Source: Ipomoea triloba
Lineage: Eukaryota; Streptophyta; Magnoliopsida; Solanales; Convolvulaceae
Length of the DNA stretch: 64,000 nucleotides
Direction of reading: 5' to 3'
NCBI RefSeq assembly: GCF_003576645.1
Contig: NC_044922.1
Span: 4,417,659 to 4,481,658, forward strand
In this document: positions 45,136-56,376 of the stretch, one piece after another
How positions within the stretch are numbered: position 1 is the stretch's first letter
Layout of the letters: the number at the start of each line of letters is the position of its first letter
Program-made: the position numbers and the translations under genes
The notes under the pieces: model-generated
Database searches by the model: none
Told to the model about the DNA's origin: nothing
The model's input: only the letters and a program-made list of their open reading frames with translations

Positions 45136-46992
45136 GCCATCCGTGGCGTAGAAAGAAAAAAAATAAATTTAAGTTACAAAAAAAAAAAATACAGGGAAAC
45201 AAGTATTAATTTATTTTTGAAGATAACAAGTATTAATTTATTAAAATTAAAATTATAAATAATTTTAAAAATTCCTCAATCATTCATTTACAAATAATCA
45301 AAATTTGGAACCCTTCAAAAACCTGAAATCCTTGTAGAGACCTCAATTTTAGAAATTCCTTTGACAAAATAAATGTATTACAAACATTTTTAACCAAATA
45401 ATGAAGGAAATCGTTATTAAACAATAATTTAAAAATTTATTTTTAAACTTTTGATCCAAGCTCTTTTGTAAAACCATTTGTGTGGAGGATGAGAAATAAT
45501 AGGCTTACCAAACGGTATGGAGGAATGAATAGAAACACTTGAGCTCACAAATATGAAATATAAATATTCTAAGCCTTTTACAACAAGTTCTTATTTCTTG
45601 AGCTATTATCCCTCCAATTTCAAAACCATTGTATTTCTCTTTTCTTTTAAGTTTGGAACTCTTAATAGATCAGTCTTGTTGGAGAGTAAAGTTCCTTTAA
45701 TCTAATATCTGCAACTATAAAAACACTTAACAACTAATTAGATTAACCAAGGGCGTGTTTTGTACCAACATGAGAATCATAATCAGAATAGGAATCAAAT
45801 ACTTGATAATTGGAATGAGTTCTAGTGAAAGTATTTTGTATGGCACGTGCGTTGACCCTCGGGTGTGTTTGCATGGGTAGTGTTCCCCGTACTCCTCGCG
45901 GGCACGCGGGGAGCTCGGGTACGTAGCGTTTTGGGGGCTGGTTGGGATAGTTGGGGCAGTTAACGAACATGACTATGTGAGATTCGTGTTTGGCTGAGGT
46001 TGGTGGCCTTGGGATGGTTGGCACGTGGGTGAATCTGCTTGGACTTCCTATAGTACGTATAAAAGGAGGGGGTCTACTTTGTACAAGGGACACCTCAAGG
46101 CACGATTGCATGCCTGGTTTAGTGGTCTTGTTTCCTTCTCCCTGCTTGCATACCTAAGGTTGATTCCTTGGGTAATCTAATTAGTGTTATTTATTTATTA
46201 GTCCTCTATTTATTTATTTATTATTTTGGTCTTTGTATCTATTCTTTTGGGTCTCATGTCTTGAGTAGTAAAATTATTATTTTTCTATCCCCGTTATATA
46301 TTCTTTATACCGGTTTATGGTGGACCCGGTCCCGATAAAATCATCACAAATATTGATATTTGGTTATGTATGACCTTAAAATCGGAATACAATATAATTT
46401 TTAAAAATACATGCAAAAATAAAAACAAAAAATCAAGGTAATTGATCTTAAGAGTGACGATGAAGTGAGTAGACAATGTAGTGAGGAAGTCAATGAAGTG
46501 AAGAGAGATGCGTGAGTAGGCGACGAAATGAGGATGAATAAGATTGGAATGATACCTGAATTAAATTAGGTAATGAATTTTGTAATTATAGATGTAATCA
46601 AATCATATACCCCTAGTTGTAAAAAATTGTCAACCAAACAATGTGTATGTCTTTCATTCACCGTCATTGTGTTTAACCATATGAACCAAACACATTTTAA
46701 TTTGTTATCATCAAAACTCAAAAATAAGATTAGAAGGCACAAGTCCAACGACTACAAATATACCGATTAAGCTATTTCCTTTATTAATCATTCAACTCAA
46801 TAAATTAGCTAGTCAAATGCAAGAAAAATTAGTCTCAAAAGGAGTTTCAAAACGGGTAAAATATGATTTTTGTATTTAAAAATCACGAGTTTAATTCTTA
46901 CCAATACTCTCTTAGTCAAGCATAACACATGAATTCTTTCTAGTTTGATTTACCAATGAATACCTTTATCAAAGTATTATTATTATTATATA
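45136..46992. other. Intergenic region with LTR-like block
   Basis: AT-rich DNA surrounds a GC-rich block at about 45837-46349. MITE-like ends such as 'gggcgtgttttgtaccaaca' (about 45751) and 'accatatgaaccaaacacat' (about 46676) bracket it. No gene is supported. Confidence 0.45.
45837..46349 (+). mobile_element. Candidate solo LTR
   Basis: The block begins 'tgtatggcacgtgcgttgac', contains 'cgtataaaaggaggggg' (about 46057), a strong TATA context followed by a C/T-rich leader-like stretch, and finishes near 'gataaaatcatcaca'. TG...CA ends and an internal promoter fit a solo LTR. A 5 bp duplication was not confirmed. Confidence 0.4.
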
Positions 46993-47758
46993 GGGAAAAT
47001 GACACTTTTTCCCCCTATGTTATGTGCTTATAGCACTTTTCCCCCTGTGTTATTAAAGTGACAGTTTTTCCCCCTGAAATGTTAAATTGACATTGTTACC
47101 CTTAAAAATAATTATTTCATTTATTTTTCTTCTTCAACAAATTATTACTTATAGGTATGGATGATCACGATTCGGTTCGAACCTAACCAAACACTGTAGC
47201 AATCATACCGAAATAGTATAGACGGTTCTGGTTACGATTCATAACCGAAAAAATAAAATTAAATAATTGTTGAACCGTGAACTGGAACTTAACCACAGTC
47301 ATATATAGTAAAAATGATCAAACACTTATTTTGATAAATCGGTACGATTCGGTTCCATTTTCGATTTTGAACCGCCAATCAAAACTTATTTATTTATTTA
47401 TTTTTATAATTTTATTTCTAATTTAAAAATAGTCTAAATTCAACAATTATTTTATTTTATTTTTTCGGTTCTAAATCGTAACCGTAACCGTCTATACTAT
47501 TTAAGTTCAATTGCTACAATGTTCGATTAGGTTCATATCGAACTGTGATCTTCCATACATATTAGTAATAATTGGTTGGAGAATAAAAATAAATGAAATG
47601 GTTATTTTTAAGGGCAAAAATGTCAATTTAATATTACAAGGGAGAAAACTACCACTTTTAAAATAACTTAGGGGGAAAAAGAAAAACTGCCACTTTAATA
47701 ACACAGGGGGAAAAGTGCTATAAGCACATAACATAGGGGGAAAAAGTATCATTTTACC
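46993..47758. mobile_element. Mutator-type foldback MITE with 9 bp TSD
   Basis: The 9 bp repeat 'tattatata' flanks it at 46984-46992 and 47759-47767. Termini read GGGAAAATGACAC and, inward from the right, GGTAAAATGATAC, then runs of 'tttttccccc' in both arms. The inner arms ('gattcggttcgaacctaacc' and 'attaggttcatatcgaactg') are also inverted, so the whole element folds on itself. It has no coding content. Confidence 0.88.
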
Positions 47759-47767
47759 TATTATATA

Positions 47768-48260
47768 TTTTTAAATACTACATCCGATATTTCTACTACC
47801 GTGAAACTAATTCAAATTCAACATTGAATTCAACTAACATTTAGAAAAAAGCATTTGAACAACAAAATATCCTTAGCTGAATGGATAAAATTAGTGTTTT
47901 TTTTTTAACTGCGTCGTGATTTAAGTCAAGTCAAAAGAAGTGTGAAACCAAACTGCTGTTTATGAATCTCATTATTTTTTTCACAATAAATATAAATATA
48001 TAATAGATTCACACATTGGTATATACTTATTAGTGTCCATACAAGAGACATGGTCAAAGTAAAATGGTGGCTATATTCAAGCAAACAAACAACAAAATGA
48101 ACCTTCCCTTTCCATTTTTCCCACTTCCCATCATCTTAAATCTCCTTTCAGACATATACACAAACACCTTACATCCATTAAAAAAAAACCATTGAAACTC
48201 TCTCTCCTTAAACCTCCTTCTCTCTCTCTAGATTTCGCAGAAACATATGATTAGACGACG
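47768..48260 (+). promoter_or_regulatory. MACPF gene promoter and leader
   Basis: The stretch just upstream of the start codon has a C/T-rich leader (about 48197-48232, 'ctctctctccttaaacctcc' and 'ttctctctctctag'), typical of plant 5' UTRs. A W-box core in reverse orientation ('ggtcaaag') lies near 48052. The TATA box is not obvious. Confidence 0.45.
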
Positions 48261-51200
48261 ATGAGCAACAATCATGCGATCATCGAGAGGGCGCTTAGCA
48301 GCCTGGGAAAAGGTTTCGACTTAACGTCGGATTTCCGGCTGAAATACTGCAAAGGAAAAGAGAGGCTGGTGATGCTGAACGACACGCACACCAGAGAGCT
48401 CCTCGTACCTGGATTCGGCGCCATCGGCGATGTCTCCATTGATATCAAGTGCGATAAAGGCGACCGGACGCGCTACCAGTCCGACATCCTCGACTTTAAT
48501 CAGATGTCGGAGTTTTTCAACCGGAAATCGGCCGTGCCGGGGAAGATCCCGTCCGGGATGTTCAACTCGATGTTCGGGTTTCAGAGCGGGTCGTGGGCTA
48601 CAGACGCGGGGAACACAAAGTGTTTGGGAATGGATGGATATTTCATCATTCTCTTTGATGTTCATATTGATCGCTATCCTCTTGTTCTCGTTGATGAAGT
48701 TAGAAATGCTGTTCCTTCTAGTTGGGATCCCGCTGCCCTTGCCAGGTAATTTTCTTTCTCTTTTCATCCCTCAATTATAGGGTTACTACTTTATATAATA
48801 TAATTTTTAGTCCCTCAACTATAAAGTGAAGTTGAAAATAACACTTTTAATCACTAAATTATGAAAAAATAACTAACATAGCTATAAATTATTGTAGACT
48901 CCACATTTAGTTCCTCAGTTTGATATAGTACTTTGATGACAAAATCTGTTAAATATTTCTGTGACTTATCTAATCCTTCAATTGTCATTGAGGGATTATA
49001 TTCACTATTGAGTAAAAATTGAGAAACTAAATATGAAGGTCTTAATATTAGAGGATTGAGTCAATTATTTTTTTCGTAATTGGAAAAGATTCACATGAAA
49101 ATTTTACTTAGGTTTTAATACGCAATTGAAAGGTGGAAAGTGACGATGAATATAATCAAAGGATGAAAATTATTATTATTATTATTTATAATTCAAGGAA
49201 AAAAATATCATTTTCTGAATATAATTCGAAAGTGAATTTTATCAATATGGAATATTCTTATTTTATTAGAAGAGGGAGATTAAAGTGTGTCTGTCTATAT
49301 ATATATATAATTTTATTAGAATTATAGCAACCTCAATTCGTATTTTCAAAAAAAAAAAAAAAGAAAAAAAAAAAAGAAAAGGTGTGAAGTGCAATATAAT
49401 TAGCTAGGTGACAGACTTTAGATTTTGATGTTACGTGACCCACTAGCGATTGAATGTTGACCTAAAAGGAGAGAATTGCATTATCAATTCCTCAATTATT
49501 TTTCTTTTAAAAATATTTTTTTAACTTTTAAGTGAATAAATAAGGTTGTTCATCACATTTTGTTCAAGTTGTCAATTTGGTCCGTCTGCTAAGTAGCGGT
49601 CCTAAATTGTATGTACAAAACAATGCGCGCACACATAATAACGTTACAAAGAACGTTAACGTGTTAGTATTAAGTATTAACCAATTGAGGAAAAAGTCTT
49701 CTATATTAATTAATGACAACATTCCACTTCAACCCTCTGGTAAACTTTTGAATATTATTAGTCTATCATGATTTATTCAATAAAAATTTGTTTAATTAAT
49801 TAATAATTTATAAGAAATGCATTTGTCAACAGTCTCCCACCCCACAACCCAAAAACAAAGTCAGCAATGAAAGGCCAATACATGGGATGCCTTGCTGGTT
49901 TAGTAATGAATAATATTGAGAATATTACAATTACAATAATAAATAATTGAAAGAAATCTCAAAAGAATGCTTCAATTTGTCTTTTTCTTTAATTATTTCT
50001 TCCTTCAACATTCAACATTTGTTTATATTTTCTTTAAAAAGAATTTGACAATTTTGAGAAATATGGAAAATAAGAAATAATGAGAATTTTGACCGTGTTT
50101 AATTAATTAATTAATTTTTTGAAAGGAATTAATTAATTAATCAATTTCCAGAATTTTGAAGAAAAACTGAAACTGTGAAGTCAAAAACAACCATGTATAG
50201 GCTGCAGTCTTTTAATATTAATATTTATTTAGTAACGTCACATACCGCGCCACCTGCGGGCGCCTTCGAGAAGATAATAAATAATAAAAATAAAAATAAA
50301 TAAAATAGTTAATATACTTTTTTCACGAGAGAAATTTATAGCTATTATTATCTGAATATGTGTATTGATAAAATCCCGTACTGTAGCTTTAAGACCTAGG
50401 TAAAGAATTATAAGAAAGTAAACCGATCTATATTTAACTATTTTTCTAAAACCAAGAAGACCGTTACTCGCATAAACCAGCCTATATTTAACTGAAAAAT
50501 CTTAAATTTCTAACCATAAGAAAGTCATCAGAAAATTAGAGTTTTTAGTCAAAAATGACTTTTTCTTTAATCACATTAGGAATTCAAAAAATCCTCATAT
50601 AGGAGGTAAAATTGAAATAACATTTTTCTACAATAAGTTTATATTTAGTTGTTTAGTTTGACTTCCTATTTTAATTTTCTGGTATTGAATCTCATTTGGA
50701 ATCCTATTTATATTTCTTTTATTTTCGTAAATACACACTGCATTATTTGAAATAAATTTGGCTTAAAAAAATATTGATCTATCTTGTCTTGTGGATTATT
50801 TCATTTAATTAAATTAATAATTAATTAAATATATTTAAATTTGGCAGGTTCATAGAGAAATATGGGACACACATTATAGTTGGTTTGGGCATAGGAGGCC
50901 AAGATGTGGTGTTGGTAAGGCAAGATAAGTCATCAAATATGGAGCCTTCACAACTCAAGAACCATTTGGATAACCTTGGAGACCAATTATTTACTGGAAT
51001 TTGCAACTTCTCCCCACACCAAATCAAAACCAAGGAACAATATAAGGTTAGTTGATTAAGAATTCTCACTTTAAATCTCTACAACTCATAATTGAAAAAA
51101 TCGCTAGGCGCTCCTCGAGCGCCTAACACCCGGTGATTAATACTAAAATATTAAATATTAACCTAAAAAACATCTAGAGTTTAAACAATTTAGGGTTATT

Positions 51201-54200
51201 TCGCTCAAAATGAATAATAGTTAATCGGCCAACTAGGTCGGTGTTGGTGCCTAGGAAGTCTAGGCAGTAGCGCCTAAGCGGCTTAGTCGGTCGCCTAGAC
51301 CACCGATTATGGTGATACGCTAGGCGGCCGGCCGACGCTTAGACTTGATTTTTGCAACACTGTTACAACTACGGGCACACAATTAATAGCCCTAATTTTT
51401 GTAAATGATTTTTTTTTTTTTTTTGTGTTACAAATTCTTGGTTGAAAATATGTATGTCCATATATTTTGCAGCCACCGGAGGCTTTCAACGTGTTCGATC
51501 CACAGCCTAACGTCTTCAACACATTCTCATCAGTCACAGCAAAAAATGTACGTTCCATCTCTTCACACTCAATTAATTATTTCCCTAATTAAAATCCAAA
51601 ATAATATTTCTTTACATTTATTTGTGTCTTAAAATAAATACTACAATATTTATTACGCTCCAATTTTAGGCAAAAACTAAAATCCCCCAAAAAATTGTAT
51701 AATCAAAATTACTACATGAATATGCATTTTGGGTGAAACCCGTATCGTAACCCTAGTCGACAATATACAATTCTTTTAGGGCGTCGAATTTAGAACATTC
51801 TAACTACCAAACTAACTGTCCAACTAATTTAACTGTGATTGTTCTTATTACGTTCATATACCAAAAACTGATATTCCTAATAAATTAATTAAAGTATAAT
51901 ATCTTTTTTCTTTTTAATTTTCCTAATTTTTTTAATATGGATTGATGAGTCAACCTGTTTGGTCTACGTTGTAATTACCTTCTTACGTAATAAGTACGAA
52001 ATATAGTTTTTGGTACTTGACTTGATCTTCAAGTGTGAATATTGGAATTTGACTATGAATTTTTATTTATTTTTTGTTGCTTAAAAATGAAAACCCCACA
52101 CGGCCACACGTATATACCTTGAACGACGCTGCAAAATTTTTTCAAAAAAAAAACGTAAAAATAAAAACGAGATAATTGGATTATAGTTGTATTATATTCT
52201 TTTGACTACATTATAAAATATAATTAAATTTGGTTGGTAAAATTCAATTGATGATTTCGATGTATTCGACGTAGTACCAACAATGTCGACATTATTGGTG
52301 TTGTCATTGACTTTGTGCTAAATGGTAATTAATGATATAAGGAACATATTTTCCAACTATTTGGACATTTTAATTGTGTTTGGTTTGCATGCATTAATTA
52401 ATTAGAATAATTCCCTTCCATTTTTTTAAGGGACGTGCAGTGCATGCCCGCATGGCGCATGCATCTTTCAACCACGTCACTCTAATCTTATCTCATGATT
52501 TGAAAAACCTTATCCAATCTTAATAATGACCACCCCCTCCAAAAAAACAAAAAAATTTAATTAATACTATCAACTAGTTAAATTCAGTAACCTAATCAGC
52601 TAACAACTATTTACCAAACGCCCCTTAGTCTCATTGGTTTGTTGACATTGCGACATTTGATCCTTTTTGTAGGGGATAACAGTGATATGTTCAAAGAGAG
52701 GTGGGGACTTATCAGCCAACACGCACTGCGAATGGCTTCTAACGGTTCCATCAATGCCGGACGCAATTCATTTCAACTTCATCCCCATCACCTCTCTCCT
52801 TAAGGGTGTCCCTGGCAAGGGTTTTTTGTCACACGCCATTAATCTTTATCTTCGATGTAAGTATTTCTTTTTTATTCAATTCTCATCAATACGAACTTAT
52901 TATCGAACTTCATTCATTTCAAATTAAAGAAACTTTCACACCTGCATAAAGATGGTGTTTGGTAAATACTAAATAGCTGTTAGCTGATTGAGTTAGTAGA
53001 TTTGATTAATTAATAGCATTATCTGATTGTAGAAAGATGTTTAGTAAATTGACTGTTAGCTAATAACTTATTATATACAAAATGACTTTCTCAAAAAGTT
53101 GATCAAAAAAGCTATCATTTTATTACACATGTGCAGACAAGCCCCCAATTGCTGATTTGCAGTACTTTCTGGACTTCCAAGCACACAAGATTTGGGCTCC
53201 GGTCCACAATGATCTCCCCCTTGGCCCAACAACAAACAGATCCATTCGACCTCCGGCCCTACAATTCAACTTGATAGGCCCTAAGTTGTACATCAATCCC
53301 ACTCAGGTATATTCTTTGAGTAATTTTTTAAATTTTAGTGTTTTGGAACAATAAATTAGAAGAAAATAAGTAAACATATTTTCTATGCTCCTTTCTAATA
53401 ATTTTCATTTCTATAGAAAAATAAAATAAAAATTATTTAATTATGTCTAACAGGTAACAGTGGGGAAGAGACCAGTAACTGGAATGCGGCTTTATCTTGA
53501 GGGTGTGAAATGTAATAGGTAAACTTACTAATACTAATAATCACTTCTTTAATATATATATATATATATATTTCGAGTCAAAAAGAAAGTGCAACTATTG
53601 CTTAACGGCATAGTTAATTATTCTTCTGTGTAATAGTTAATAAACTATCTAAAAGAGATAAATTTTATAGTAGACATGCTCGACTAACCGGAAGTGTTGG
53701 CACATTTTATTTTCTATAAATTTTACTATTATCTGTATTTCGTAAAATAAATTAATTTGGTTATAAAATTAGAAACTTTGATGTTCTCAAAAAAGAAAAA
53801 AAAAAAATAGAAACTTGGATGCATTTGATTGAAGAAATGTGTGAATTCATTCTATTTTTAGGTTAGGCGTACACCTTCAACATTTGTCGAACACGCCGGT
53901 ACTCCTGGAAGACAAAATGCAGGACGGGGGGACGTGGCGTGGATCAGAAGAAAGCGTGGATGAGCGATACTTCGAGCCCATCCAATGGAAGAAATTCTCC
54001 CACGTCTGCACTGCCGCCGTCAAATACGACCCCACCTGGGCATCCTCGCCGGACGCCTTCATCGTCACCGGCGCACAGCTCCACGTCAAATCCTATGATT
54101 CCAAAAACGTCTTACATCTCCGCCTGCTCTTCTCCAGGTAACCAACCAAACAGCAATAGCATCAACAATATCTTGAGATTAACAAAAACAATAATCAATA

Positions 54201-55123
54201 ACATGACAGAAAGTAAACTAAAAAATAAATTCCTCCCACTATTATAATGAATCACATTTGATCATTAACTATTAAACCTTTCTAATTAAGTGCATGTCTA
54301 TGGAATTTGTATCACATTTTGTCCTGTCAGTACAATTTTCTTGCTAATTATTGTTGGAAGTGCTCATTCTAGAAGAACAAATGCAGTACTCCTTCTAGAA
54401 GGAACACTTTCGGCAATAGTTGGCTGAAAAATTGGACAACAATAAGCACTCCCAATAATAGTTGGCCGGAAAATTGGACGACAGAATCAAATATGATACA
54501 AATTACATAGTTATGCACCTAATTAAACATTTTAATAGTCAAGGACTAAATGTAATTCATGTATAATAGTTAGAGGACCAAAAGTGAAATTTTCTCGAAA
54601 AAAGAAAAAAAAAAGATTCACATTTGGCAACACGCATACGTCTATGGGAGCGAAGCTGTTACATTATTAATTCTTGTTCTCGTTAATCTTAACATGCTCT
54701 GTCACAATATTTTCACTTCTAATCATCAATTTGAGTTTGAATTTCGTCACTCAATATTATTTTTTCATTACTAGGGTTTCGAACGCGTGCATCGTGCAGT
54801 CGCAATGGGTGCAATGCTCATCGGAGAATCCCACCAAAACAACTAGCTTCCTCTCAGCGTTGAGCACCACCATTTCCGGCAGCTCGGAGAAGGATAAACC
54901 ACCGACGCCGCAGGTGGTGATAGACTCCGGCGTGTATCCGTTAGGGCCGCCGATGCCGATCCACACTCAAAAGCTACTCAAATTCGTGGACACCTCTCAA
55001 CTGTGTAGAGGACCATCAGACAGTCCAGGACATTGGTTGGTCACGGGGGCAAAATTAGACATGGATCGGGGAAAAATTTGCCTGCATGTCAAATTCTCCC
55101 TGTTGAATATATGTTCTTCATGA
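48261..55123 (+). CDS. MACPF-domain protein of the CAD1/NSL1 family
   Basis: Eight coding exons: 48261-48745, 50848-51046, 51473-51547, 52673-52856, 53137-53306, 53454-53518, 53862-54137 and 54775-55123. All have GT-AG borders and consistent phase, giving 600 residues. The N-terminus (AIIERALSSLGKGFDLTSDF) and the MACPF signature YGTHIIVGLGIGG (about 167-179) identify the plant membrane-attack-complex/perforin family. The C-terminal part keeps SPGHWLVTGAKL. The closest remembered protein is that encoded by Arabidopsis At1g14780. Relatives CAD1 and NSL1 restrain salicylic-acid-dependent cell death; a pore-forming role in plants is unproven. No signal peptide is seen. It converges with RDR1, 1.25 kb downstream. 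Confidence 0.92.
48746..50847 (+). other. First intron of MACPF gene
   Basis: A 2.1 kb intron with donor CCAG|GTAATT and acceptor TTGGCAG. It holds A-rich tracts (about 49349-49380) and a short AT-rich direct repeat of 'taattaatta' near 50100. Small ORFs inside are not credible genes. Confidence 0.8.
51090..51365. mobile_element. MITE in MACPF intron 2
   Basis: The left end 'aaatcgctaggcgctcctcg' is mirrored by right-end 'gatacgctaggcggccggcc' and 'cttgatttttgcaacactg'. A GC-rich core repeats 'gcctag' and 'ggcctag'-like words. Elements with 'gctaggcgct' arms are common plant MITEs. No duplication was determined. Confidence 0.55.
52560..52630 (-). mobile_element. MITE end upstream of MACPF exon 4
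   Basis: 'cagctaacaactatttacca' followed by 'aacgcccctta' is the inverted counterpart of 'ggtgtttggtaaatacta' plus 'gctgttagctgatt' at 52953 onward. The two ends bracket exon 4. Confidence 0.5.
52953..53130 (+). mobile_element. MITE remnant downstream of MACPF exon 4
   Basis: It has 'gtgtttggtaaatactaaat' and 'agctgttagctgatt', then a second degenerate copy ('atgtttagtaaattgactgt'). This is hAT/MITE-like wording, inside intron 4. Confidence 0.5.
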
Positions 55124-56376
55124 AGAAAGAAAAAAACTACGAACAACCATCAAGCAAATTATTATAATCAAACAATTGGCTTGGTAACCAACCGCTATTG
55201 GAGACAGTCTATTGACCTTCTTGGTTTGAAGACGTTTCCATAAATCAAAATAATTAACTATATATATACATATTTTTTGTGTGTAAATATTAGTTTAAAA
55301 TTTGAGTAGGAAATAATTAATTAGCTTGAAGAATGGGATAAAGGAAAGGGCGAGTGGATTTATCTTTAGAGTTCAATAATTTTAGGTCAGACAAAATTTG
55401 ATGTATTCTTTTGTTTGTTGGTTGGTTTTTGTTAACTACCAGTATTAATACATGTCTTTTTTTTTTCTTTTTTTTTTTTAATTAAAGGTTTATATAAAAA
55501 TTTAGTACATATCTTGAAAAGGGCAAAAACTTGTGCAATCATTATTACATCGACCGTAATTTATGTGTATCACAGTCTAAAAAACACATAAAGTAAATTA
55601 CACTGGAATTACTATAGTGATTTGGACATCAACAGAGTAATCCTGCAGCAAACTTCCACACAATTCACAAGGCAGGAAGTTTGCTCGATCATTTTGCTTT
55701 CACTATAAAGGTTATATTATCACGAGTAATACATGTATTATGATTGTATATTTCTAGTATTTCGTACATGTCATATACGTGTTTATGATAGCATATAAAA
55801 ATGTTGCTCGTAACCTGGATGTTTAATCACCATTCCAATTAATAAAACACAAAGAAGCTATTTAAAAATTAAAACACAATACATACATTTAACATTGAAG
55901 CATAACGTGTATCTGCACCACCATTCTTGTATAAGGTGTGCCATGTTAAAGTATTGATAGTATCAAGCGCTTTATCACTCACAAAGGCACAACTTATTTT
56001 CTTACTTATAGACTGTCATCACATTGTTCGAGACATGCAGGGTGCTGAACTCGGCCCTCAAAGGCTTTACCGGCCAATCCCCTAGCCACCAAATACTAGA
56101 CATAACCCCTTTACCGTTCCTGCCCAATAAGTATTGAGCAACTTGTCTGAAAAACACACATCATATCATTCCACAAATTAAAGATGCTATTTAAATCACA
56201 ATACATACATTCAACATTGAAGCATAACAACCAGTTCAACATATAACTAGACAAAAGGCACCATATAATATAATACATAAGTTTTGGTGCATTATATTGC
56301 AGATAATGCTGCTACAGCCTGATCTTAAAGTAAAGAACAAAAGCTAGCTAGCATTTTGGCTCAGGCCAAGCTCTTC
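55124..56376. other. Convergent intergenic region between MACPF and RDR1
   Basis: This should hold both 3' UTRs and terminators. A diverged direct repeat, 'cacaatacatacatt' then 'aacattgaagcataac', occurs at about 55871-55910 and 56200-56232. A GC-richer patch at about 56035-56150 has no recognised coding meaning. No further gene is seen. Confidence 0.5.

Noticed and set aside
45743..46111. 122-codon minus-strand ORF
   Set aside because: It runs antisense through the candidate solo LTR and shows no domain.
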